In this document: positions 1 to 6,559 of the stretch, one piece after another
How the letters are laid out: each line of letters starts with the position of its first letter
How positions within the stretch are numbered: position 1 is the stretch's first letter
Assembly: GCA_002437735.1 (NCBI GenBank)
Contig: DJRC01000070.1
Coordinates: 9,203 to 18,448 of the forward strand
DNA: 9,246 nucleotides
Source: Oscillospiraceae bacterium UBA6370
GTDB taxonomy: Bacteria > Bacillota > Clostridia > Oscillospirales > Oscillospiraceae
Reading direction: 5' to 3'
The notes under the pieces: model-generated
Told to the model about the DNA's origin: nothing
What the model saw: the letters and a program-made list of their open reading frames with translations, nothing else
The model's database searches: none
Translations under genes and position numbers: made by a program

Positions 1-988
1 GCGTGGTGTCCTCGCCGACGCGCGTGGCGCGGCAGCGCAGGAAGCCGGACTGGTTGACCGTCGCGGCGGAGACCGTGTCGCCCGCGGTCTTGTCCACCGG
101 CAGGCTCTCGCCCGTCAGCGCCGCCTCGTTGACGGCGCTCGTGCCGTCGAGCACCACGCCGTCCACGGGGATGCTCTCGCCGGGACGGACTACGAAGATG
201 TCGTCCTTCTGCACCTGCTCGATGGGAACCTCAAGCTCCCTGCCGTCCCGCTCGACCGCCGCGGTCTGCGGGGCGAGCTTCATCAGACTCTTGAGCGCGT
301 CGGTCGTGCGGCCCTTGGAACGGGCTTCGAGCATCTTGCCGACGGTGATGAGCGTGAGGATCATGGCGGCGGACTCAAAGTAGAAATCCATCATGTAGGT
401 CATCACGGCTTCCGTGTCGCCGCGCACCTGCGCACCAGTCATGGCGAAGAGGGCATAGGTGCTGTAGCCGAAGGCCGCCGTCGCGCCGAGGGCGACGAGC
501 GTATCCATGTTCGGCGCGCGGCACCACAGGCTTTGGAAGCCGCTGATAAAAAATTTCTGGTTGATGACCATGACGGCGACCGTTAAAAGCAGCTGGGTCA
601 GGCCCATCGCCACATGGTTGTCCGTGTAAAATGCAGGCAGCGGCCAGCCCCACATCATGTGTCCCATTGAGAAATACATCAGCACGAGCAGGAAGCCGAG
701 CGACCAGAGCAGCCGGCGCTTCAGCTTCGGCGTTTCGTGATCCTCCAGCGCGGCCTCCGCCTCGGCGGCGCTCGGCGCGGCTTTGCCCGCGCCCTTCAAG
801 GACGCGCCATAGCCTGCCGCCTGCACAGCGGTGATGATGTCCTGCGGCGCGGCGGCGCCCTCCACGCCCATCGAGTTCGTCAGCAGGCTCACCGAGCAGG
901 ACGTGACGCCCGGGACCTTGCTCACCGCCTTTTCGACCCGGGCCGAGCAGGCGGCGCAGCTCATGCCGGTCACATTGTATTGTGTCAT
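1..988 (-). CDS. copA: Copper-exporting P1B-type ATPase CopA, N-terminal part (cut by left edge)
   Basis: Membrane ATPase that pumps Cu(I) out of the cytoplasm. The first 329 residues are present; the family is usually about 750-830 residues. Residues 1-68 form one heavy-metal-associated domain with the copper-binding motif GMSCAAC (Cys11 and Cys14). A polar, Ala/Glu-rich linker follows, and hydrophobic helices start near residue 93; the first is Met-rich (MYFSMGHMMWGW), as often seen in copper pumps. The stretch FESAAMILTLITVGKMLEAR (about 214-233) and the actuator-domain motif TGES (292-295) are classic P1B signatures. The membrane CPC motif, the DKTG phosphorylation site and the ATP-binding domain lie beyond the edge and cannot be checked. 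The ATG is preceded by GAGGA at a 7-base spacing. The gene starts 50 bases after csoR with no terminator between, so the two are probably co-transcribed and copper-controlled. Assignment to copper rather than another metal rests on the HMA motif and the csoR neighbour. Confidence 0.95.
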   Translation of the reverse strand, partial: MTQYNVTGMSCAACSARVEKAVSKVPGVTSCSVSLLTNSMGVEGAAAPQDIITAVQAAGYGASLKGAGKAAPSAAEAEAALEDHETPKLKRRLLWSLGFLLVLMYFSMGHMMWGWPLPAFYTDNHVAMGLTQLLLTVAVMVINQKFFISGFQSLWCRAPNMDTLVALGATAAFGYSTYALFAMTGAQVRGDTEAVMTYMMDFYFESAAMILTLITVGKMLEARSKGRTTDALKSLMKLAPQTAAVERDGRELEVPIEQVQKDDIFVVRPGESIPVDGVVLDGTSAVNEAALTGESLPVDKTAGDTVSAATVNQSGFLRCRATRVGEDTT

Positions 989-1038
989 TGCGTGTTCCTC
1001 GGTTCTGTGAAATTGCGGTTAGGTTGTGCGGTTTTCGC

Positions 1039-1347
1039 TCATTTCATGAGCTTCTGGAGCGTCGTCACCAGCTCGTCGATGGTCTCGTCCCTGCCGGCGC
1101 GGATATCCTCCGCCACGCAGGTGCGGATGTGCGCGGCAAGCAGCTCCTTGTTGAAGGCGTTGACCGCCGCATTGACCGCCGCGGCCTGCACTAAAATGTC
1201 GGGACAGTACGCGCCGGACTCCACCATGCTGCGGATGCCGCGGATCTGACCCTCGATGCGGTTGAGCCGGTGAATGAGCTTTTTGTACTCCTCCGGCGAG
1301 CGCTCCTTTTTGCGCTGCGAGCAGTGACAGCATTCCGATCGGTCCAT
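1039..1347 (-). CDS. csoR: CsoR-family copper-sensing transcriptional repressor
   Basis: Small all-helical repressor (102 residues) that releases DNA when it binds Cu(I). The family ligand triad is present as Cys48 (in AYCPD), His73 and Cys77 (in AAHIRTC). The spacing of 25 and then 4 residues matches the Cys-His-Cys set of characterised CsoR proteins. The region LIHRLNRIEGQIRGI (about 24-38) is the conserved first helix. I chose the ATG at 1347 because AGGGAGG lies 8 bases upstream. A longer in-frame reading to a GTG at 1395 would start inside the promoter's -10 box, upstream of the predicted transcript start, and is therefore unlikely. The N-terminus carries an extra Cys-Cys-His-Cys cluster (residues 6-9) that the core family does not require. 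It is the first gene of the csoR-copA operon, and two CsoR-type operators in its promoter imply autoregulation. A nickel/cobalt (RcnR) or formaldehyde (FrmR) sensor is less likely given the ligand set and copA. Confidence 0.95.
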   Translation of the reverse strand: MDRSECCHCSQRKKERSPEEYKKLIHRLNRIEGQIRGIRSMVESGAYCPDILVQAAAVNAAVNAFNKELLAAHIRTCVAEDIRAGRDETIDELVTTLQKLMK

Positions 1348-1355
1348 ATACCGTG

Positions 1356-1362
1356 CCTCCCT
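1356..1362 (-). promoter_or_regulatory. Ribosome binding site of csoR
   Basis: AGGGAGG on the minus strand, 8 bases before the ATG at 1347. It fixes the csoR start at that ATG rather than at any upstream in-frame codon. Confidence 0.85.
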
Positions 1363-1372
1363 AATAGCAAAT

Positions 1373-1389
1373 ATACCCCTTGGGGGTAT
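1373..1389 (-). promoter_or_regulatory. CsoR-type operator, downstream copy
   Basis: Perfect inverted repeat with arms ATACCCC and GGGGTAT separated by 3 bases. This is the TACCC...GGGTA class of site bound by CsoR-family repressors. It lies just downstream of the -10 box and covers the predicted transcription start (about 1387), so bound repressor would block initiation. Its centre is 26 bp from the centre of the upstream copy. Confidence 0.8.
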
Positions 1390-1393
1390 TTGC

Positions 1394-1422
1394 ACTATAT
1401 ACCCCTATAGGGTATTTGTCAA
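1394..1422 (-). promoter_or_regulatory. Sigma-A promoter of the csoR-copA operon
   Basis: The -35 box TTGACA (1417-1422) is a perfect consensus. A 17-bp spacer (1400-1416) separates it from the -10 box TATAGT (1394-1399), which differs from consensus at one position. The predicted start near 1387 leaves a leader of about 40 bases before csoR. A promoter this strong is usually held down by a repressor, which fits the two CsoR sites placed on it. Confidence 0.85.
1399..1415 (-). promoter_or_regulatory. CsoR-type operator inside the promoter spacer
   Basis: On the minus strand this reads ATACCCTATAGGGGTAT, an inverted repeat with 6-bp arms ATACCC and GGGTAT. It fills almost the whole spacer between the -35 and -10 boxes. 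A repressor bound here would exclude RNA polymerase. The sequence agrees with CsoR operators as I remember them from Gram-positive copper operons. Confidence 0.85.
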
Positions 1423-1426
1423 GAGG

Positions 1427-1460
1427 AAAAAAGAGAAAAGGTCTCAGGACCTTTTCTCTT
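1427..1460 (-). terminator. Rho-independent terminator of the GTPase-NYN gene
   Basis: A 13-bp perfect stem (arms 1448-1460 and 1431-1443) with a 4-base loop (CTGA on the minus strand), followed by a run of six T (1432-1427) that begins inside the stem base. The stop codon of the upstream gene (1446-1444) sits in the loop, so the 5' arm also encodes the last residues of the protein. The -35 box of the csoR promoter begins only 4 bases past the T-run. Confidence 0.9.
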
Positions 1461-4056
1461 CCTTCCTGTCGATGATGGTCGCGGTGGCGCGCACGCGGCG
1501 CAGATCGAAGTCGCGCACGTTCCAGCGCTCGATGAGGTCGCTGATCTGCCCCTCGGCCTCGGCGACCTCCTCCTCGAACGCGCGGGCGGAGATGCGCAGC
1601 GCGCCGTGACCGAGGATGATGACCTGCTCCATGTTGTCCGACGTGGCGACGCGGACGCGGTGGTTTTTGCCGAGGTCGTAGGTCGCGCGCTCGATGTAGC
1701 TGTCGGCGGTCTGCGCCTCCTTGGTATAGACGATGTAGATGCCGTTTTTCTTTTCCATCGAGCCGGGATTGCCCTTGACCCTGTAGGCGTCGAAGACCAG
1801 AATGATCTCGCACCTGCGCCAGCCGCGGTAGTTGGCAAGGATGCCCGCGAGCGCCTCGCGCGCGGCGGCGACGTCCTGCGCGGCGAGCTTTTTGAGCGCG
1901 TCCCACGCGAAGATGATGTTGTAGCCGTCCACGAGCAGGTACTCGGGGCCGGTCTTCTGATTTTTGATGCTGTAGCGCGTCTCGTCGAGCGCGGTGCGCG
2001 CGGGCGCGCGCTTGGGCTCAAACGCGCGGCGCTCGACCTTGCCGTAGGTGCTCTCGAAGATGGCAAGCAGCTCCTTGTCCTCGGCGGCGGAGCCGGAGGA
2101 CGCGCGGCTGCGCGCCGGCATGGACTCGGTAGCTTCAGTGGGGCGCTCCTGCAGGATGCAGGGAACGTGCGCACGCACCTTGACCTCGTTCCACGGAACG
2201 TAGACGCCCGCGCCGTGCTCGCAGAACACCGAGCCGGTGGGATTTTCCGCGTCGCGCTCGGGATCGTAGCCGATGGCGGCGATGACGCTCTCCGCGTCCG
2301 CGCAGGGCTCGTAGCCGCGCAGGGTGCAGCTCAGACGGCCGCGTCCGCGGGTGTAGGCCGCGACCTCGCGCGCGTAGCTGCGCAGTCCCTTGACCGGTGC
2401 GAAGCCGGTGAGCACTGTTTCCTCGCCGACCGTTTCCGGCGCGTCCGCCGAGCCGCCCATCGCGGCAAGGTCGGTCATCGCGCGGCCCACGCACTCCGGC
2501 GGCAGCTCGAGACGGAAATCGTAAAACGGCTCGAGCAGTACGCTCTCGGCCTGCATCAGACCCTGCCGCACGGCGCGGTAGGTCGCCTGCCGGAAATCGC
2601 CGCCCTCAGTATGCTTGAGGTGCGCGCGCCCCGCGAGGAGCGTGATTTTCACGTCGGTCAGCGCACTGCCCGTCAGCACGCCCGGATGCGCGCGCTCGGC
2701 AAGATGGGTGAGAATGAGACGCTGCCAGTTGAGGTCCAGCTCGTCCGTCGGACAGGCGGAGGCGAGCTGAACGCCGCTCCCGCGTGGGGCGGGCTCGAGC
2801 AGCAGATGCACCTCGGCGTAGTGGCGCAGCGGCTCAAAGTGCCCCACGCCCTCGACGGCGCCGGCAATGGTCTCCCTGTAAACGATGCCGCCCTCGCCGA
2901 ACGTGACAGAGAGGTCGAAGCGGTCGGATATGAGCCGCTGCAAAATTTCCAGCTGCACCTCGCCCATCAGCTCGGCGTGCAGCTCGCCGGAGGCTTCCTC
3001 CCACACGATGCGGAGCATCGGGTCCTCGTCCTCCAGCTCGCGCAGCTTCGGGAGAACGGTGTGCGCGTCCGTGCCGTCGGGCAGGAGGATGCGGTAGGTC
3101 AGAACGCTTTGCAGCACAGGCTTTTCGCCGTCCGCCTCCGTCCCGAGCCCCTGTCCGGGATAGGTGTCCGCAAGGCCCGTGACCGCCACGACCTCGCCCG
3201 CGCCCGCCGCGTCGAGCGGACGGAACTTCGCGCCGGAGTATAGCCGGAGCTGGTCGGCCTTGCCGCAGGGAAGCTGCGTTTTTGCCCGCAGCATCCCGCC
3301 GGTGACCTTTAGGTGCGTGAGCCGCGTGCCCTGCGCGTCGCGGGAAATTTTGAATACCCTTGCGCCAAAGTCCGCGCCGCGCGCCGGCTCGCGCGTAAAG
3401 CGCGCGAGCAGCTGCAAAAACTCCGCTACGCCCTCGTTTTTGAGCGCGGAGCCGAAGCAGCAGGGAAAGATCTTCCGCGCGGAGATCAGACCGGCAAGCG
3501 TGTCGTCCGAAAGCGAACCGTGCTCCAGCAGCTCCTCGAGGGCCGCTTCGTCGGTCAGCGCGGCGTGCTCGTCGCGCACGTCCGGCTCCGCGCCGAGATC
3601 GACGCACGCGCCGAAGCTCCTTTGCAGTCCCGTCAGCAGCGCCGCGCGGTCCGCGCCCGCAAGGTCCATCTTGTTGATAAAGAGAAACGTCGGCACGCCG
3701 TAGCGCTCCAGCAGCCGCCAAAGCGTGCGGGTGTGGCCCTGCACGCCGTCCGTGCCGCTGATGACAAGAATCGCGTAGTCGAGCACCTGCAGGGTGCGCT
3801 CCGCTTCGGCGGAGAAATCGACGTGGCCCGGCGTATCGAGCAGCGTGATGTGCGTGCCGCCGCAGTCGAGCACCGCCTGCTTGGCAAAGATGGTGATGCC
3901 GCGCTCGCGCTCGAGCGCTTCGGTATCCAGAAAGGCGTCGCCGTGATCGACGCGGCCGAGCGTGCGCAGCGCGCCTGCGGCATACAAAAGGCCCTCGGAG
4001 AGGGTCGTTTTGCCCGCATCGACGTGGGCGAGTATTCCGATGGTAAGTTTTTTCAT
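1444..4056 (-). CDS. EF-G/Tet(M)-like translational GTPase fused to a C-terminal YacP/Rae1-type NYN nuclease domain
   Basis: An 870-residue cytoplasmic fusion. The N-terminal GTPase has all five G motifs: AHVDAGKT (10-17), RGITI (52-56), DTPGH (74-78), NKMD (128-131) and SAL (203-205). EF-G/Tet(M)-like domains II-V follow to about residue 640; VDGVQGH-type and RFDLSVTFGEGGIVYRET-type stretches and a GDFR element (486-489) in domain IV place it nearer to ribosomal protection proteins than to canonical EF-G (about 690 residues). A polar Ala/Ser/Arg linker (about 640-700) leads to an NYN/PIN-like domain (about 705-850) beginning LLVDGYNII. Candidate metal-binding acidic residues are Asp710, Asp756 (VFDAY), Asp785 (TADSYIER) and Asp807 (VATSDN). 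The reading frame is open throughout the junction. The ATG follows AGAGGA at a 7-base spacing, and the gene has its own promoter and terminator. I infer ribosome-associated RNA cleavage. Tetracycline protection is possible but not supported by the domain IV tip. The architecture is certain; the function is not known. Confidence 0.93.
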   Translation of the reverse strand: MKKLTIGILAHVDAGKTTLSEGLLYAAGALRTLGRVDHGDAFLDTEALERERGITIFAKQAVLDCGGTHITLLDTPGHVDFSAEAERTLQVLDYAILVISGTDGVQGHTRTLWRLLERYGVPTFLFINKMDLAGADRAALLTGLQRSFGACVDLGAEPDVRDEHAALTDEAALEELLEHGSLSDDTLAGLISARKIFPCCFGSALKNEGVAEFLQLLARFTREPARGADFGARVFKISRDAQGTRLTHLKVTGGMLRAKTQLPCGKADQLRLYSGAKFRPLDAAGAGEVVAVTGLADTYPGQGLGTEADGEKPVLQSVLTYRILLPDGTDAHTVLPKLRELEDEDPMLRIVWEEASGELHAELMGEVQLEILQRLISDRFDLSVTFGEGGIVYRETIAGAVEGVGHFEPLRHYAEVHLLLEPAPRGSGVQLASACPTDELDLNWQRLILTHLAERAHPGVLTGSALTDVKITLLAGRAHLKHTEGGDFRQATYRAVRQGLMQAESVLLEPFYDFRLELPPECVGRAMTDLAAMGGSADAPETVGEETVLTGFAPVKGLRSYAREVAAYTRGRGRLSCTLRGYEPCADAESVIAAIGYDPERDAENPTGSVFCEHGAGVYVPWNEVKVRAHVPCILQERPTEATESMPARSRASSGSAAEDKELLAIFESTYGKVERRAFEPKRAPARTALDETRYSIKNQKTGPEYLLVDGYNIIFAWDALKKLAAQDVAAAREALAGILANYRGWRRCEIILVFDAYRVKGNPGSMEKKNGIYIVYTKEAQTADSYIERATYDLGKNHRVRVATSDNMEQVIILGHGALRISARAFEEEVAEAEGQISDLIERWNVRDFDLRRVRATATIIDRKEEKRS

Positions 4057-4100
4057 GGCCTGTCCTCTGAAAAAGCGCCGCAGCGCATCCGTTTTTCTCT

Positions 4101-4129
4101 ACGATACCATGCTTTTGCGCCCGCGTCAA
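4101..4129 (-). promoter_or_regulatory. Sigma-A promoter of the GTPase-NYN gene
   Basis: -35 box TTGACG (4124-4129), a 17-bp spacer and -10 box TATCGT (4101-4106). The expected start near 4094 gives a leader of about 38 bases, too short for the long attenuator leader known from tet(M). I see no operator repeat here, so expression may be constitutive. Confidence 0.7.
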
Positions 4130-4133
4130 ATGG

Positions 4134-4157
4134 AAAAGGGCTGCCGGCGGCAGCCCC
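4134..4157 (-). terminator. Probable rho-independent terminator after malQ
   Basis: On the minus strand an 8-bp stem GGGCTGCC / GGCAGCCC with a 3-base loop GCC, followed by TTTT (4137-4134). It starts 15 bases after the malQ stop codon. The T-run is short, so termination may be incomplete. The next promoter's -35 box follows 4 bases later. Confidence 0.7.
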
Positions 4158-4171
4158 TTCGCTCACAGCTT

Positions 4172-5653
4172 TTATGATCTTCCGTAGATGCGCGTCATTT
4201 CACGGATCTGCCCGGCGAGCTTTTTGCTCGCCTCGCCCGGGAGCATACGCCACTCCCAGTTGCCGCGGCTCGTGCCGGGGATATTCATGCGGTGGCCCGC
4301 GCCGAGGTCGAGCCAATCCTGCATCTGCGCGACGAAGAGCTTTGCCACCGAGCTCATGCCGCCGCGGATAATGCCGCGGTTGAAGCCCTCGCGGTCGTTG
4401 AGCCCGAGGTACTGCACGGCGAAGGCGATATCCGCCTTGTCCGCCTCCGTGCGCCAGAGGGCGAGGGGAGCATTGTCATGCGTGCCGGTGTAGCAGATGC
4501 AGTTCTCCCCGTAACTGTGCGGCAGATAGCTGCTCGTGTCGCGCGAGTCAAAGGCGAATTCCAGCACCTTCATGCCGGGCAGACGCGAGTCGGCAAGCAG
4601 CTGCGTGACCTCCGGCGTGGGATAGCCGAGATCCTCGGCGATGAACTCAATGTCGTGGAACCAGCCGGTCAGCACGCCGACGAGCGCCATGCCAGGGCCC
4701 TTGACCCAGCGGCCGTTTTTCGCGGTCGTTTCGCCGTAGGGCACGGCCCAGTAGCTCTCGAAGCCGCGGAAGTGGTCGATGCGGATGACGTCGTAGAGCT
4801 TCGCCGCCCCGCCGATGCGGCGGATCCACCATTCAAAGCCGTCCTTCTGCATGGCCTCGTAGTCGTAGAGGGGATTGCCCCAGAGCTGACCGTCGGCGCT
4901 GAAGTAGTCCGGCGGCACGCCGGAGACCTCAACGGGCACGTTGCGCTCGTCGAGCTGGAACTTCTCCGGCTCACTCCACACGTCGGAGGAGTCCATCGCC
5001 ACATAGATGGGGATGTCGCCGATGATGCGGATGCCGAGGCCGTTGATGTAGCTCTTGAGCGCGCTCCACTGCTGGAAAAAAAGAAACTGGATGTAGGTGA
5101 ACAGCTCCACGTCCTCGTGAAGCTCCGCGCGGTACCGCTCAAGCGCGTCGGCCCAGTGCAGCCGCGCGCCCTCATCGGGCCATTCGGTCCAGGACTTCAT
5201 GCCGAAATGCCGCTTGAGCGCCATGAAGAGCGCGTAGTCCGGCAGCCAGCGGCTGTTTTCCGCCCCGAAGGCGGCGACCGCCTCGCGGTCGCGCTCCCAG
5301 CCGCGCGCCTTGGCCCTTTCGAGCAGCGCAAAGCGGCTCTCGTAAATTTTGCCGTAGTCGACATAGCGCGACTCCGTGCCCCACGCGCAGGAGGTGACTT
5401 CCTTGCGTGTGAGCAGCTTATCCTTGATGAGCAGATCGAGATCGATGAAGTATGGGTTGCCCGCAAAGGTCGAAAAGCTCTGGTAGGGCGAGTCGCCGTA
5501 GCTCGTGGGGCCGAGCGGCAGGAGCTGCCAGTAGCCCTGCCCCGCCGCGTGGAGAAAATCGGCAAAGTCATAGGCCGCCTTGCCGAACGTGCCGATGCCG
5601 TAGGGCGAGGGGAGCGAGGAGATCGGCATCAGAATGCCGGAGGAACGATTCAT
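4172..5653 (-). CDS. malQ: 4-alpha-glucanotransferase (amylomaltase, GH77)
   Basis: Cytoplasmic enzyme that transfers alpha-1,4-glucan segments between maltodextrins, releasing glucose and making longer chains for phosphorylase. At 493 residues it is full length for bacterial amylomaltase. The N-terminus (SSGILMPISSLPSPYGIG, about 4-21) and the stretch QLLPLGPTSYGDSPYQ are GH77 hallmarks. The catalytic residues are all present: nucleophile Asp293 in RIDHFRG, acid/base Glu340 in IAEDLG and the transition-state Asp393 in THDN. The segment VSGVPPDYFSADGQLWGNP (about 243-261) is the conserved substrate-binding loop. The start ATG lies 6 bases after the permease stop codon; the upstream AAAGG is weak and far, so translation is probably coupled to the preceding gene. 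It ends the sugar operon and is followed by a hairpin. Its position after the transporter is the main evidence that the operon handles maltodextrins. Confidence 0.96.
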   Translation of the reverse strand: MNRSSGILMPISSLPSPYGIGTFGKAAYDFADFLHAAGQGYWQLLPLGPTSYGDSPYQSFSTFAGNPYFIDLDLLIKDKLLTRKEVTSCAWGTESRYVDYGKIYESRFALLERAKARGWERDREAVAAFGAENSRWLPDYALFMALKRHFGMKSWTEWPDEGARLHWADALERYRAELHEDVELFTYIQFLFFQQWSALKSYINGLGIRIIGDIPIYVAMDSSDVWSEPEKFQLDERNVPVEVSGVPPDYFSADGQLWGNPLYDYEAMQKDGFEWWIRRIGGAAKLYDVIRIDHFRGFESYWAVPYGETTAKNGRWVKGPGMALVGVLTGWFHDIEFIAEDLGYPTPEVTQLLADSRLPGMKVLEFAFDSRDTSSYLPHSYGENCICYTGTHDNAPLALWRTEADKADIAFAVQYLGLNDREGFNRGIIRGGMSSVAKLFVAQMQDWLDLGAGHRMNIPGTSRGNWEWRMLPGEASKKLAGQIREMTRIYGRS

Positions 5654-5659
5654 GTGAGA

Positions 5660-6559
5660 TCAGCCTTTCACGGCGCCGGCCGCGACGCCCTTGATGATGT
5701 ATTTCTGGCAGCAGAGGTAGAAGATGATGACGGGGACGATGCTTAGGAAGATGAGTGCCATCGTCGCGCCGAGATCGACCGTGCCGTAGCTGCCCTTGAG
5801 GTACTGGATATGGATGGGGATGGTCTTGTACTTGGTGCTGTCGAGCACGAGATAGGGGAGCAGATAGTCGTTCCACACCCACATGATCTCGAGGATGCCG
5901 ACGGAGATCATCGTGGGCCGCAGCATCGGGAACACGACGGAGAAATAGGTGCGCAGCGGACCGCAGCCGTCGATGGCGGCGGCCTCCTCGATCTCCAGTG
6001 GGATGGACTTCACGAAGCCCACAAACATGAAGATGGCAAGGCCCGCGCCGAAGCCGAGGTAGATGATGGGAATGGTCCAGGGCGTGTTGAGCGCGACCTT
6101 TTCGAGGCTGCCGCTCGCAAGGTTAAAGTAAGGTATCTTCACGCGGTCGGCGGTCTTGGAGAGGGTAAACATGACCATCTGGAACGGCACGACCATGGAA
6201 AAGACGCAGAGGTAATAGACGCCGCGGCAGAGCTTGCTGTCCACGCGGGCAATGTACCACGCGGCCATCGAGGTGCACAGCAGGATCAGCGCCGTGGAGA
6301 CGAGCGTGATGAAAAGGCTGTAGAACGCGGACTTCCAGAAGGGATAGTTGCCGAAGGTGACGCCCTTGATGTAGTTCGCCCAGCCGGCAAAGCTTTCGGC
6401 GGTGGGCAGGGCAAAGGTCTCGGTCTTGACATAGGTGTTGAGCTTGAAAGAGTTGAGCACCACGGCCAGCACCGGCAGGACGTAGAGGATGCAGATGAAG
6501 GCCAGCACGACCGAAAGAATGGTCTTGCGGCGGCGTTCGGCGGAAAGAGAACCGTTCAT
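5660..6559 (-). CDS. Carbohydrate ABC transporter permease, MalG-like
   Basis: Second membrane subunit of a type I sugar importer (299 residues, typical length). Six hydrophobic segments are visible: about 13-36, 79-105, 113-133, 163-186, 215-240 and 265-284. The cytoplasmic EAA loop that docks to the ATPase is at about 187-215, with EEAAAIDGCG followed by FPMLRP. The ATG overlaps the stop codon of the preceding permease by one base (TAATG) and is preceded by a very strong ribosome binding site, so the two subunits are made together. malQ follows after 6 bases. Substrate cannot be read from this protein; maltodextrin is inferred from malQ. Confidence 0.95.
   Translation of the reverse strand: MNGSLSAERRRKTILSVVLAFICILYVLPVLAVVLNSFKLNTYVKTETFALPTAESFAGWANYIKGVTFGNYPFWKSAFYSLFITLVSTALILLCTSMAAWYIARVDSKLCRGVYYLCVFSMVVPFQMVMFTLSKTADRVKIPYFNLASGSLEKVALNTPWTIPIIYLGFGAGLAIFMFVGFVKSIPLEIEEAAAIDGCGPLRTYFSVVFPMLRPTMISVGILEIMWVWNDYLLPYLVLDSTKYKTIPIHIQYLKGSYGTVDLGATMALIFLSIVPVIIFYLCCQKYIIKGVAAGAVKG

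Noticed and set aside
1348..1395. N-terminal extension of CsoR from a GTG at 1395
   Set aside because: The codon overlaps the -10 box and precedes the predicted transcript start. The ATG at 1347 has a strong ribosome binding site and gives the usual family length.
1606..3243. Long plus-strand open frame (545 codons) opposite the GTPase-NYN gene
   Set aside because: It is a mirror of a GC-rich coding strand. The product is Arg/Ala/Val-rich with no recognisable domain, while the minus strand encodes a full set of conserved GTPase and NYN motifs.
1444..4056. Calling the fusion gene a tetracycline-resistance determinant
   Set aside because: The GTPase body resembles ribosomal protection proteins, but the tip loop is different, a nuclease domain is attached, and there is no mobile-element context. 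Resistance cannot be supported from the sequence.
4070..4086. Short GC hairpin followed by TTTTT in the leader of the GTPase-NYN gene, a possible attenuator
   Set aside because: The stem is only 4 bp (GCGC/GCGC), too short for a convincing terminator, and there is no alternative pairing or leader peptide in the roughly 38-base leader.
4292..5746. Long plus-strand open frame (484 codons) opposite malQ
   Set aside because: Same mirror effect. The product is a low-complexity Val/Ala/Arg/Asp sequence, and it spans the malQ start and the neighbouring permease end with no ribosome binding site or domain of its own.
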